Of a stretch of DNA of 64,000 nucleotides, positions 17,230 through 25,835 are shown in pieces. The stretch is taken from contig CP101033.1 of assembly GCA_041319085.1 (NCBI GenBank), positions 1,142,501 to 1,206,500 on the forward strand. The letters run 5' to 3'. The notes beneath the pieces were generated by a model, which saw only the letters and a program-made list of their open reading frames with translations, searched no databases and was not told the origin of the DNA. The position numbers and the translations under genes are program-made. The stretch comes from Aeromonas veronii. GTDB lineage: Bacteria; Pseudomonadota; Gammaproteobacteria; Enterobacterales; Aeromonadaceae. The stretch's first letter is position 1. Every line of letters begins with the position of its first letter.

Positions 17230-18243
17230 ATGAAAGGCATTGTTATTCGTGCGCCGGGAGGATTGGATCGTCTTGAAATGCGCGATCTGCCAGACCCCGG
17301 CACGCCCGGCCCGGGACAGATCCGGGTCGCGCTGCATGCGACATCGTTGAACTTCCACGACCTGCGCGTTGCGAATGGTGCAGCGCCAACCGCGGATGGC
17401 CGGGTTCCCATGGCTGACGGCGCTGGCGTGGTTGAGGCCGTTGGAGAGGGGGTGAGCGAGTTCAAGCCTGGCGACCACGTCGTTTCCGCCTTCTTCCCGC
17501 AATGGGCCGATGGGATGCCGTTCGATGCGGTCGGCAATTTCCGTGGAACGCCAGGCGACGGCATTGATGGTTATGCCTGCGAGTTCGTGGTGTGCGCGGC
17601 GTCTTCTTTTACCCGGTCGCCCCAAGGCTGGAGTCATGCCGAGGCGGCAACAATCACCACCGCAGGGCTGACCGCCTGGCGTGCGCTGGTGGTGGACGGA
17701 CAGCTCAGGGCGGGCGCAAGTGTGCTGGTGCTGGGAACCGGTGGCGTTTCCATTGCCGCGCTGCAGATTGCCAAGGCCATGGGGGCACGAGTCATTGTCA
17801 CCTCCTCGTCAGACGAGAAGCTGGTGCGAGCCCGGACGCTAGGCGCTGATGAGATAATCAACTATCGTGCGGATGCCGAGTGGGGCAACAAGGTGCTGGC
17901 GCTGACCGGCGGCCGAGGCGTCGATCACGTTGTCGAAGTCGGCGGCCCCGGAACGTTGGCTCAGTCGATCCGCGCCGTGCGGGTTGGCGGTCATATCGCC
18001 TTGATCGGTGTTCTTACCGGCCGCCAGGGCGATGTTCCGACCGCTCTCCTGATGGCTAAGCAGGCACGTCTGCAGGGCTTGATTGTGGGTAGTCGGCGTG
18101 ACCAGAAAGAGTACATCACGGCGCTTGAGCAAACCGGGATTCGCCCGGTAATCGACCGGATCTTTGCGCTTGAACAACTCGCCGAAGCGTTTCGCTTTCA
18201 GGAGCGCGGCGCCCACTTCGGCAAGGTTGTTGTCGAGTGGTGA
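17230..18243 (+). CDS. NAD(P)-dependent MDR-superfamily alcohol dehydrogenase/reductase
   Basis: 337 residues from ATG 17230 (GGAGAAAAAA upstream). GroES-like N-terminal half (VALHATSLNFHDLRVANG) and Rossmann motif VLVLGTGGVSIAALQIAKAM. The structural and catalytic cysteines of zinc alcohol dehydrogenases are not at their usual places, so this is probably a zinc-free reductase of the quinone or enoyl reductase type. Ends HFGKVVVEW, typical of the family. Third in the cluster, 97 bases after the HIBADH-like gene. Confidence 0.87.
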   Translation: MKGIVIRAPGGLDRLEMRDLPDPGTPGPGQIRVALHATSLNFHDLRVANGAAPTADGRVPMADGAGVVEAVGEGVSEFKPGDHVVSAFFPQWADGMPFDAVGNFRGTPGDGIDGYACEFVVCAASSFTRSPQGWSHAEAATITTAGLTAWRALVVDGQLRAGASVLVLGTGGVSIAALQIAKAMGARVIVTSSSDEKLVRARTLGADEIINYRADAEWGNKVLALTGGRGVDHVVEVGGPGTLAQSIRAVRVGGHIALIGVLTGRQGDVPTALLMAKQARLQGLIVGSRRDQKEYITALEQTGIRPVIDRIFALEQLAEAFRFQERGAHFGKVVVEW

Positions 18244-18284
18244 GACGCACGTTTTTTCTGAATGATATCCCCAAGGAGTGAATG

Positions 18285-19136
18285 ATGAAGATCTGCAGAT
18301 ATGGCGCACCCGGTGCCGAAAAGCCCGGTGTGATGGATACGGACGGGCTGCTGCGAGACCTTTCAGGCCTGGTCAGCGATATCACCCCCGATACGATCGA
18401 ACAGGTGCTGGAGGGGCTGCGCCAACCCGGTGTGATTGACCGCCTGCCACGGGTATCTGGGGCGCCAAGACTTGGCCCGCCCCTGAAAACGGTGTCCAAG
18501 TTCGTCTGCATCGGCCTGAATTACCGGGACCACGCCAAGGAAGCCCGGATGGAGATACCTGAAGAGCCGGTCATCTTCTTCAAGGCCCCCAGTTGCATCA
18601 GCGGGCCCGATGATGATGTGGTGGCGCCCGCCAACTCCACGCGTCTCGACTGGGAGGCGGAACTGGGCATCGTCATCGGCAGGAATGCGAAGCAGCTCAG
18701 CCGGGAAGAAGCCATGGAAAGCGTTGCCGGCTATTGTATCGTGAACGACGTGTCGGACCGCGGCTTCCAGTTCCAGTCATCGCAGTGGGACAAGGGCAAG
18801 AGTCTCGACACATTCGGTCCGATCGGTCCGTATCTGGTCACGCGGGACGAGGTGCCAGACCCGCATGCCTTGTCCATCTGGCTTGAAGTGAATGGCGAGC
18901 GCCGCCAGGACAGCCACACCTCGCAGATGATCTTTTCGGTGGCGGATATTGTTTCGTACGTGAGCCATTACATGACGCTCATGCCGGGCGACATCATCGC
19001 TACCGGCACTCCGGCTGGCGTAGCGCTGGGCATGAAGCCGGCGCCGAAGTGGCTGCAGGACGGAGATCGGGTTCGCATTCACATCGAAAAGCTGGGCTAT
19101 CAGAACCAGCGTGTCGTGAGGAGTGCAGCGCGTTGA
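18285..19136 (+). CDS. Fumarylacetoacetate hydrolase family protein
   Basis: 283 residues. The AAGGAG ribosome site lies six bases before the second of two adjacent ATGs, so 18285 (MKICRYG) is chosen over 18282. Family signatures: CIGLNYRDHAKEA, then EAELGIVIGR with metal-binding Glu residues, DVSDRGFQFQ, KSLDTFGPIGPYL and TGTPAGVALG. Members hydrolyse C-C bonds of beta-diketo acids or decarboxylate/isomerise ring-cleavage products. Last gene of the cluster; likely the final cleavage step. Confidence 0.92.
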   Translation: MKICRYGAPGAEKPGVMDTDGLLRDLSGLVSDITPDTIEQVLEGLRQPGVIDRLPRVSGAPRLGPPLKTVSKFVCIGLNYRDHAKEARMEIPEEPVIFFKAPSCISGPDDDVVAPANSTRLDWEAELGIVIGRNAKQLSREEAMESVAGYCIVNDVSDRGFQFQSSQWDKGKSLDTFGPIGPYLVTRDEVPDPHALSIWLEVNGERRQDSHTSQMIFSVADIVSYVSHYMTLMPGDIIATGTPAGVALGMKPAPKWLQDGDRVRIHIEKLGYQNQRVVRSAAR

Positions 19137-19435
19137 TCAACGCTCACGGTTTTCCATTGAGCTTGTCGCCAAGGCGTTTGCTTAAACGCTCTCTGCGGTC
19201 TGTAATGAGTAGCCCGCCCGCTTCAGGTCGAGAGTGACCATGCGCCCAGATCCCCATCGCTCACAGCACAACAGCTCGGTTTTCCCAGTCCCGGCGCCAG
19301 CCTGGATACCCGGGGGCCGCGGCTCGCGTGCCGGGCGTTTTAACCAAAACGATGGGGAGGCCTCAGGGCGTAGTGCGGATACGGAGGTTCAGGAGGCTGC
19401 CACCTCCGCTCCTGATGGGGGCGTTCTCGACGTTG
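19137..19435. other. Junction region without a gene
   Basis: About 300 bases after the FAH gene with no convincing ORF in either strand. GC-rich; the right side passes into fragments of known genes (19436-19566). Confidence 0.5.
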
Positions 19436-19512
19436 CTCAGCGCATTGAAGGCCAGGATCCAGTGACCCGGCTCGGTGATGGCGCTGCGTTCCTTCTGCGG
19501 TTCGTTTCTGGC
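19436..19512 (-). pseudogene. Fragment of an M20 peptidase gene
   Basis: About 77-90 bases closely similar (roughly 86% by eye) to 24679-24768 inside the M20 peptidase of this window. On the minus strand it encodes RSAITEPGHWILAFNALSN against RSAITELGHWILAINALTN in the full gene. It abuts the right copy of the 54-bp repeat, so the junction is a mosaic of at least two gene pieces. Confidence 0.75.
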
Positions 19513-19566
19513 GTTGGCCGCCAGCTGGCAGGCTGAGCTTGGGTTGCCTCATGCCGATGTGGCGGT
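19513..19566 (+). repeat. 54-bp direct repeat, right copy
   Basis: Identical to 14245-14298 and followed by a diverged methyltransferase end (ITKP then TGA, against FSKP then TGA on the left). It is a truncated second copy of the 3' end of the methyltransferase gene. Confidence 0.9.
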
Positions 19567-19654
19567 TATCACCAAACCTTGAACAGGATGTATTCATTTG
19601 ATCATGGATTGGGCATGCTGATGGCCTGACGTCTGGAACGGATGCCCTGTTTTC

Positions 19655-20899
19655 ATGTCCATACCCCACCTCTCACTGCAGGATGCCCGCCATTTGCAAC
19701 TGGCGGCGCAGGGGCTGCTCGCCCCCCGTCGCAGCAAGGCGACCCCGGCCGATCTGCTGGCCACCATTCGCCGCATGGCGTTGCTGCAAATAGACACCAT
19801 CTCGGTGGTGGCCCGCAGCCCCTATCTGGTGCTCTTTAGCCGGCTTGGCCAGTACGAACCGCGCTGGCTGGAGCAACTGCTAGCCGACGGCGAGATCTTC
19901 GAGTACTGGGCCCACGAGGCCTGCTTTGTGCCCCGCGAGGATTACCGATTGCTGCGCCACCGGATGCTCGATCCCGTTGCCATGGGCTGGAAATTTTCGG
20001 CCAACTGGCTTGCCACCCATCAGCAGGAGATCGGCCAGCTGATCGAGCGCATTCGTCACCATGGCCCGGTGCGGGCGGCCGACTTTGAACGCACAACCGG
20101 CAAGGGAAACGGCTGGTGGGACTGGAAGCCGGAGAAGCGCCATCTGGAGGTGCTCTTTACCACGGGGCAACTGATGGTGCGGGAGCGGCGCAATTTTCAG
20201 CGAGTCTATGACTTGGCCGAGCGGGTCATTCCCGAATGGAGCGACCAACTGCATCTGCCGAGCGTTGAGCTGGCGCAGCGGGATATGGTACGCGCCAGCT
20301 GCCGGGCGCTGGGACTGGTCAAAACCGGCTGGGTCGCGGACTACTACCGGCTGCGGCGCGGCAAATACGACGCCCTGCTTCATCAACTGGCAGACGAGGG
20401 GGAGCTGTTGCCGGTGCGGGTGGAGGGGTGGCAGCATGGCGCCTTTGTGCACGCCTCGCTGGCCGATGAGTTGGCAAGGTCGCAGGCGGGCACCCTCAAG
20501 GCAACCCATACCACGGTTCTCTCGCCGTTCGATCCACTGGTGTGGGATCGCAAGCGTGCTAGCGAACTCTTCAACTTCGACTATCGCATCGAGTGCTATA
20601 CCCCGGCCCCCAAGCGTCAGTTCGGCTACTTCGTGTTGCCGCTGCTGCATCGCGGCAAGCTGGTGGGCAGAATGGATGCCAAGGCTCATCGCCAGCAGGG
20701 GATCTTCGAGATCAAGAGCCTCTATCTGGAAGCCGGGGTGAGAGTGACCCGCACGCTTGCACAGGATCTGGCGCAAGCCCTGCAAAAGCTGGCTGACTGG
20801 CACCAGACCCCGCAGCTCCGTTATGGTGCCATTCCGGCCAAGTTGCTGGCGTTGTGGCATGAGCGCACCTTGGCAGAGGGGGGGCGGCCAACCCCCTGA
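19655..20899 (+). CDS. YcaQ-type winged-helix DNA glycosylase family protein
   Basis: 414 residues. Matches the HTH_42/YcaQ family: LATIRRMALLQIDTISVVARSPYLVLFSRLG near the N-terminus, FEYWAHEACFVP, and the C-terminal LSPFDPLVWDRKRASELFNFDYRIECYTP. The family includes AlkX/YcaQ and AlkZ glycosylases that unhook interstrand crosslinks. ATG 19655 has no strong ribosome site. Stands alone, directly right of the acquired cluster, and was probably the original neighbour of the methyltransferase gene. Confidence 0.9.
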   Translation: MSIPHLSLQDARHLQLAAQGLLAPRRSKATPADLLATIRRMALLQIDTISVVARSPYLVLFSRLGQYEPRWLEQLLADGEIFEYWAHEACFVPREDYRLLRHRMLDPVAMGWKFSANWLATHQQEIGQLIERIRHHGPVRAADFERTTGKGNGWWDWKPEKRHLEVLFTTGQLMVRERRNFQRVYDLAERVIPEWSDQLHLPSVELAQRDMVRASCRALGLVKTGWVADYYRLRRGKYDALLHQLADEGELLPVRVEGWQHGAFVHASLADELARSQAGTLKATHTTVLSPFDPLVWDRKRASELFNFDYRIECYTPAPKRQFGYFVLPLLHRGKLVGRMDAKAHRQQGIFEIKSLYLEAGVRVTRTLAQDLAQALQKLADWHQTPQLRYGAIPAKLLALWHERTLAEGGRPTP

Positions 20900-21001
20900 C
20901 CCTGTTGTTTTTTCACAGCGCTGAATTTGAAGTCACCGATTGCGGGTAAAAAGCCAGCTGCGCTATTGTACTAATTGTTTTTTGCACAAGGAGTGTGCTT
21001 G

Positions 21002-21349
21002 ATGTCTATCTCGCCTATGGATCTCGCAACTTATTACGGTGTCGATGACATTCCTGCTGCCCTATCGATAGGCGATAGCCTCCATAGTTTGCTCGTAGCC
21101 ATATTCAGGAATGAGCCTCTGACTACGCCCCGCTACGACATTCTAGCCAGCTACGATCTCAACGCCTTAAGGGGCTTTATCAACGGCGATATGACTCTCC
21201 CTGAGTTCAGACGCCAATCTGCGGTAGAACAGGAGCAGCGCTGTTCTAAATCTCTTTACTATAAGATAAGGGCCGAAAGATTGTGCATCGCTACCAACCT
21301 TCAATCACGAAGCCCTTGGCTGCTCAGCCAGACGACAAACCTAATATAG
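21002..21349 (+). CDS. Hypothetical protein, domain shared with the next ORF
   Basis: 115 residues from ATG 21002, with AAGGAG at good spacing. Residues about 5-80 (LATYYGVDDIPAALSIGDSL, LHSLLVAIF, LNALRGFINGD, AVEQEQR) closely parallel a segment of the overlapping downstream ORF. The C-terminal tail (from about residue 88) is out of the likely ancestral frame. The pair may be one two-domain protein split by a frameshift between 21265 and 21349. Function unknown. Confidence 0.55.
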   Translation: MSISPMDLATYYGVDDIPAALSIGDSLHSLLVAIFRNEPLTTPRYDILASYDLNALRGFINGDMTLPEFRRQSAVEQEQRCSKSLYYKIRAERLCIATNLQSRSPWLLSQTTNLI

Positions 21350-22509
21350 AGAAGACCAGTCAAAATTCCACTTGGGATTACCTGCAGAAATTCCGGATCA
21401 AAAATGGTCTAGCCGATGGTCAGAATTCTGTGTCCCTCCCCCCGCATGAACTGGCCAAACAATTCTGGGTGGATGATATCACCAGTGCGATCACGGGCGG
21501 TGCCAGGTTGCACAGCCTCCTTGTCGCTGCCGGACAAGGCGCGACAGTATCAGCAGCAAACAGACAATTTCTCTTGAACAGGGGGTTGAATGCCTTGCTG
21601 TGCTTCTTGACCGGCGAACTCTCCCAAGAGCAGTTCGACCAAAAAGGGAAAGCGGAACAGGAGCAACGAAACGAGCTTGTGCAACAGAAACAACGGGAGA
21701 TCGCCGCTCAGAAGGCCGCAGATGAAGAACGTTATAAAGCCGAGCAGAAAGCCCGAAGTGTGCGACTTGAGGCTGAGCGGATTCAGCGTGAGAGTGACCC
21801 CAAGTATATTGCACGTATGAAGAACCAAGCACTCAGGGAGAAGTATGGTGTAACTGGATATGTCGAATCACATCACCTCAGACAACTCATGGCGATCCTT
21901 CTCAAGCTGGATGCAGGCACAAGGCTACTGGAGACTGAAACTATCTGGCTCAAGAGTAATGGCCGTGAGTATGAGACAAAGGAAATTCAGCATACATACA
22001 ACCGACTCGAAGCTGATCACTGGCTAGCAGATTACCGCAACAGCAAGAACCCATGGAGTGCTGTCAATGCCAGCGGACACTTGCGTAAATGTGCCGCATC
22101 GAAAGAGGCGATTGTGCTGCTGGGTGCCATCCCAGCCAAGCGGCAGGTGCAGCCAAAGCTGAAATCCGCCATTCTCACCACCCATGGTGGTGCGATGCGT
22201 GACCGTGGCGAACATTCTGCCGCATTGAGCATGGGCGCTGAAGCTCACCGCCTTCAACCCAACAACTTTCGCCCCTGCACTCTACTTGGCGCAGTCTGTA
22301 TCGAGCTTGGCAACATTAGTGAGGGACATGAGTGGTATTGCAAGGCGGAAGCCAGAGGCGCTGGTCGTGACAGTATTATGTCGGATGTCAGGTCGCTTCT
22401 TACCCGAATGACGGCTGATAAGCGTGAAGCGGTTATCACGGAGCTGCAGCGCATTCATCCTGAGCATTATCGATGGCTAAACAAGTGGCGTCATGCTGTT
22501 CTGACTTGA
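21283..22509 (+). CDS. Hypothetical protein with repeated N-terminal domain and helical C-terminus
   Basis: 408 residues if GTG 21283 is used; the frame is open from 21265. Residues about 52-128 (LAKQFWVDDITSAI, LHSLLVAAG, LNALLCFLTGE, AEQEQR) repeat the domain of the preceding ORF. Next comes a charged coiled coil (about 125-185, many QKQ/EEER), then a segment with a TPR-like pattern (GEHSAALSMGAEAHRLQPNN, GNISEGHEWYCKAEARGAG). No ribosome site is visible, consistent with translation as a continuation of the first ORF. Family not recognised. Confidence 0.6.
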   Translation: MHRYQPSITKPLAAQPDDKPNIEKTSQNSTWDYLQKFRIKNGLADGQNSVSLPPHELAKQFWVDDITSAITGGARLHSLLVAAGQGATVSAANRQFLLNRGLNALLCFLTGELSQEQFDQKGKAEQEQRNELVQQKQREIAAQKAADEERYKAEQKARSVRLEAERIQRESDPKYIARMKNQALREKYGVTGYVESHHLRQLMAILLKLDAGTRLLETETIWLKSNGREYETKEIQHTYNRLEADHWLADYRNSKNPWSAVNASGHLRKCAASKEAIVLLGAIPAKRQVQPKLKSAILTTHGGAMRDRGEHSAALSMGAEAHRLQPNNFRPCTLLGAVCIELGNISEGHEWYCKAEARGAGRDSIMSDVRSLLTRMTADKREAVITELQRIHPEHYRWLNKWRHAVLT

Positions 22510-22519
22510 GAGGTTACCA

Positions 22520-22906
22520 TCAGGGGATCAGTGCCGTGCCCATAATATATGTCGCGCTGATCAGGATTACGGTAAAGGTCAGTGCCATGCCTACTACCCG
22601 GTAGCGAAAATTTTCCGGGGTGCGGCTCATGCCAAAGGCGTGGCAGAGGCGGCCGAGCAGTAGGCTGCAACCCAGCAGATGGATAAGCCAGGGGGTGTGG
22701 CTGCTGGATTCGACAAAATAGATCAGCAGCAGGGCGAAAGGCACATACTCAGCAAAGTTGCCGTGCACTCGCATGGCGCGCAGCATGACAGGGTCATCGG
22801 CGTGCCCCAGCGCCACCTTGCGGCTACGGCGGGTGCGAATGGTGCGCACGCTAAGATAGACAAACAGCAGGGCCAACAGGGCCGCATAAACAGGCAAAAT
22901 CGTCAT
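22520..22906 (-). CDS. MAPEG family membrane protein
   Basis: 128 residues from ATG 22906; the longer frame upstream lacks a suitable start context. Four hydrophobic segments, beginning TILPVYAALLALLFVYLSVRT, then a conserved charged loop RAMRVHGNFAEYVPFALLLI with the Arg-x3-His-x-Asn-x2-Glu pattern of MAPEG proteins. The eukaryotic relatives are glutathione-dependent microsomal enzymes; bacterial members are inner-membrane proteins of uncertain role. Convergent with the preceding hypothetical gene. Confidence 0.85.
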   Translation of the reverse strand: MTILPVYAALLALLFVYLSVRTIRTRRSRKVALGHADDPVMLRAMRVHGNFAEYVPFALLLIYFVESSSHTPWLIHLLGCSLLLGRLCHAFGMSRTPENFRYRVVGMALTFTVILISATYIMGTALIP

Positions 22907-23300
22907 GGTGGGTGGCTCCCGAGTTGAGGTGATGCACGCGATATTGCACCGCGCGTCAATGGTTTGTCTCTGAAGGTAGCGTAACAACGGGGTCTCGTCG
23001 TTCATTTGGCATCGACCTGTGATCAATCTGCGATCAACCGGTGATCAACCGGGGCAGGGCACGGCCATCGGTGCGTACCGAACGGTGCGTACCGAAGACG
23101 ATGCGGATTCGCCGCAGGCGCCCGGGCCAGCTGCTGGATAAAGTGCCGCACCGGGAGTGTGGGCTCAAGTCTTGATTGAAATAGCCATGGCTGGGCGCCG
23201 CCTCAGGCTGGCCGCCACACCACACTTGCTATAACATAGCCAGCCAGACGCGATGGTTTGTATTATTTATTTGCTTGGTGTTGCCATTGAGGAACGATAT
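22907..23300. other. Intergenic region with short tandem repeats
   Basis: 394 bases between divergent genes without a convincing gene. It holds the tandem repeats listed at 23032-23096. Confidence 0.6.
23032..23096. repeat. Two short tandem repeats (11 bp x2 and 14 bp x2)
   Basis: GATCAACCGG starts at 23032 and again at 23043 (11-bp period, with a third weaker copy GATCAATCTG before them). CGGTGCGTACCGAA occurs at 23069 and 23083 with no spacer. Confidence 0.75.
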
Positions 23301-24122
23301 ATGATGACGGCGGAGCCGATAGTGAATAATTCTATTAAATTTATTGCCACCGATATGGATGGCACCTTGTTAAATAGTCAGAAAGCGTTACCGGCAGATT
23401 TCTTTGAGGTATTTGGCCGTTTGCAACAGCAAGGGGTATTATTTGCCGCTGCCTCCGGTCGACAATATCACAGTTTGGCTGATACCTTTGCCGCGATTAA
23501 AGATCAGATGGTATTTATTGCCGAAAATGGCACCTATGTGGTGTATCAGGGGAAGGAGTTGCACAGCGCCCTGATTGCGCAGCAAGATGCCTATCGGATG
23601 ATTGCCGCAGTGCGCGCGATACCGGGCTCCCATCTGGTGCTGTGTGGCAAGCAGCTGGCCTATACCGAAACCAAGTGTCAGCAAGCGCTCAGTGAAATAA
23701 AAAATTATTATCACTCGCTGCGGCAGGTGGATGATTTGTTGGCCATCGATGATGAATTTATTAAAGTCGCGGTGCTTAATTTTAATAGCACCGAGCGCCA
23801 TGTTTATCCGGTGGTGGCGCCGCAATTTGCCGACAGTCATCAGGTGGTGATCAGCGGTGAACACTGGCTTGATTTTATGCACAAAGAGGCGTCGAAAGGC
23901 ACGGCGATTAAAAAGCTGCAAACCCTGTTTGATTTTAATTTCGAGCAGAGCATGAGTTTTGGCGATTTTCTCAATGACGTCGAGATGCTGAAAGAAACCT
24001 ATCACAGTTATGCGATGGCCAACGCCCATCCCGACATCAAACGGTTGGCGCGTTTCAGTGCCCCCGGTAATGATGAGCAGGGTGTCACCACCGTTATTCG
24101 CCAGCAGGTGTTGCGAGATTAA
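23301..24122 (+). CDS. Cof-type HAD-superfamily phosphatase
   Basis: 273 residues from ATG 23301 (GAGGAACG upstream; the frame extends 16 codons further without a ribosome site). Motif I is IATDMDGTLLNS, motif II AAASGRQY, then Lys in HKEASKGTAIKKL and motif IV SFGDFLNDVEML. A C2-type cap lies between. These cytosolic enzymes remove phosphate from sugar phosphates, FMN or similar. The gene is noticeably more AT-rich than its neighbours (many TTA, AAT and ATT codons), a possible sign of separate ancestry. Confidence 0.9.
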   Translation: MMTAEPIVNNSIKFIATDMDGTLLNSQKALPADFFEVFGRLQQQGVLFAAASGRQYHSLADTFAAIKDQMVFIAENGTYVVYQGKELHSALIAQQDAYRMIAAVRAIPGSHLVLCGKQLAYTETKCQQALSEIKNYYHSLRQVDDLLAIDDEFIKVAVLNFNSTERHVYPVVAPQFADSHQVVISGEHWLDFMHKEASKGTAIKKLQTLFDFNFEQSMSFGDFLNDVEMLKETYHSYAMANAHPDIKRLARFSAPGNDEQGVTTVIRQQVLRD

Positions 24123-24167
24123 GCTGCCGGCGGTGGCATGCCGGGCCAAACGGCCAGGCTCAAAAAA

Positions 24168-24195
24168 GGGCCAGCCGGTTTATATCGGCTGGCCC
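24168..24195 (-). terminator. Terminator of the yjiHG-peptidase unit
   Basis: GGGCCAGCCG-GTTTATAT-CGGCTGGCCC, perfect 10-bp stem; on the minus strand it is followed by six T. It separates two converging genes. Confidence 0.88.
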
Positions 24196-24217
24196 TTGTC
24201 ATTACTCGCTCACGGGA

Positions 24218-25342
24218 TCAGGTCGCCAGACGGGTCAGCACTTTCACCAGCAGCGCGATGCGCGGGGCAATGCTGGCCAGATCCAGATACTCCTCATCGC
24301 TGTGGAAACCGGCGCCGATGGGGCCCAGACCATCCAGGGTGGGGATGCCCAGCGCCGCCGTCAGGTTGGCATCGGAGCCGCCTCCTACCTCCTGCCAGCT
24401 GATCGGCAGCCCCAGTTCGGCGCCGCACTCTTCCACCAGCTGCATCAGTGCCTGCGTGCCCTCTGACGGCACCATGGCCGGTTTGTGGGCCTCGCGGGTC
24501 AGCTGGATGGTGACGCCATCCAGATGGGGACGCTCGGCCAGGGTCAGCAGCTGATCGTTGATCTGGTGGTACTCCTGATTGTCCCAGAAGCGCACATCCA
24601 CCACGGCGCTGGCATGGGCAGGCACTATGTTGGCGCCGTTACCCCCCTCGACGATGCCGATGTTGAGGGTGGTGCCGCTCTCGAAGTTGGTCAGGGCGTT
24701 GATGGCCAGGATCCAGTGACCCAGTTCGGTGATGGCGCTGCGTCCCTTCTGCGGTTCGTTGCCGGCGTGAGCCGCCTTGCCAGTGAAATCGATGCGATAA
24801 CGGGCCATCCCCTTGCGCGCCTTGACCAGCGAACCGTCGGCGCGGGCCGCTTCGGCCACCAGCACTTGCTTGGCCTGTTTGGCCACCGAGGCCAGCCAGT
24901 CGCTGGAGTGCAGGGAGCCGATCTCCTCATCCGGGTTCATGCAGACGCAGATGCTCAGGCGATCGCGCAACTCGCGGGGCAATTCACGCAGGGCATAGAC
25001 GATGTTGAGCAGGCCGGATTTCATGTCGGAGACGCCGGGGCCGTAAGCGCGCTCACCATCGATGCTCATCGGGCGGGCGGCGGCGGTGCCGAGCGGGAAG
25101 ACGGTATCCATATGGCCGATCAGCATCACATCGATCTGTGCGGCATCTGGCTGGTTGCGGATCTCTAGCCCCACCCCGGCGGCGCCGCAGTCGACTCGTT
25201 TGATCTGCCAGCCGCCCATCGCCTCATATTTGGCGGCCATCAGGTCGGCCACTGCCGCAATGCCCGGCTGGTGCAGGGATCCGCAATCCAGATTGATCAG
25301 CGGAACCAGTTCGGTCAGGTATTGCTCCAGAGAAAAAGTCAT
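24218..25342 (-). CDS. M20 family metallopeptidase (glutamate-carboxypeptidase-like)
   Basis: 374 residues from ATG 25342 with GGAG six bases upstream. Zinc and catalytic motifs: LIGHMDTVFPLG (His, Asp), GPGVSDMKSG (bridging Asp), NPDEEIGS (Glu pair), AEAAR and the C-terminal GAGFHSDEEY (His). A dimerisation lid spans about 175-290 (GKAAHAGNEPQKGRSA). Members cut dipeptides or C-terminal Glu. Follows yjiH and yjiG in the same direction, which in E. coli neighbour isoaspartyl dipeptidase, so a dipeptide-use role is plausible. Confidence 0.92.
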   Translation of the reverse strand: MTFSLEQYLTELVPLINLDCGSLHQPGIAAVADLMAAKYEAMGGWQIKRVDCGAAGVGLEIRNQPDAAQIDVMLIGHMDTVFPLGTAAARPMSIDGERAYGPGVSDMKSGLLNIVYALRELPRELRDRLSICVCMNPDEEIGSLHSSDWLASVAKQAKQVLVAEAARADGSLVKARKGMARYRIDFTGKAAHAGNEPQKGRSAITELGHWILAINALTNFESGTTLNIGIVEGGNGANIVPAHASAVVDVRFWDNQEYHQINDQLLTLAERPHLDGVTIQLTREAHKPAMVPSEGTQALMQLVEECGAELGLPISWQEVGGGSDANLTAALGIPTLDGLGPIGAGFHSDEEYLDLASIAPRIALLVKVLTRLAT

Positions 25343-25367
25343 TGCTTGCTCCACTATCTGGTTCGGG

Positions 25368-25835
25368 TCAGAGAAGGATGTTCATCACCAGCATGGCGCC
25401 GAAGGCGTTGAGTACCGAGATGGCGACCATGATGGGGATGTAACGCCCCTCGGTGCCGATGCAGCCGAGGATGCGGCCCATGTACTGCACCTGAGAGCCC
25501 ATCAGGTAGATGGCTGGCGCCAGAATGGCGATGTGGGTGCCGTTGAGGATCCCTTGATCGAACAGGGTAATGACCACGCCGACCGCGCCGCCCATCGACA
25601 TCCAGGCGCCGATCAGCACGGCGGCCGCCTCACCGGGCAAACCGAAGATGGCCATGATAGGGGAGAAGATGGAGCCCATGGCATCCAGCGCGCCGGTGAT
25701 CTGCAGCGCCTTGATGATGACGAAGGCCATCAGCACGTTGGGAACGGTGGAAGTGGTGGCGATGACCCAACCCTTTTTGGCCCCTTCGACGAAGATATCG
25801 GTGACGATGGGTTTCTTGACGTTGGCCTGGCTCAT
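25368..25835 (-). CDS. yjiG: YjiG family inner-membrane protein
   Basis: 155 residues. Strongly hydrophobic with the nucleoside-recognition (Gate) domain pattern: NVLMAFVIIKALQITGALD, MSMGGAVGVVITLF, ILAPAIYLMGSQVQYMGR. It forms a pair with YjiH, with which its gene overlaps by 4 bp, and lies 25 bases upstream of the peptidase gene. A transporter for peptides or a related nutrient is a common suggestion but unproven. Confidence 0.9.
   Translation of the reverse strand: MSQANVKKPIVTDIFVEGAKKGWVIATTSTVPNVLMAFVIIKALQITGALDAMGSIFSPIMAIFGLPGEAAAVLIGAWMSMGGAVGVVITLFDQGILNGTHIAILAPAIYLMGSQVQYMGRILGCIGTEGRYIPIMVAISVLNAFGAMLVMNILL

Noticed and set aside
21265..21349. Programmed -1 frameshift between the two hypothetical ORFs
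   Set aside because: No X-XXY-YYZ slippery heptamer with a following structure was seen in the overlap; a simple frameshift or two genes fits better.
23032..23096. Short repeats considered as a CRISPR array
   Set aside because: Only two copies each, no spacers of even length, no cas genes in the window.
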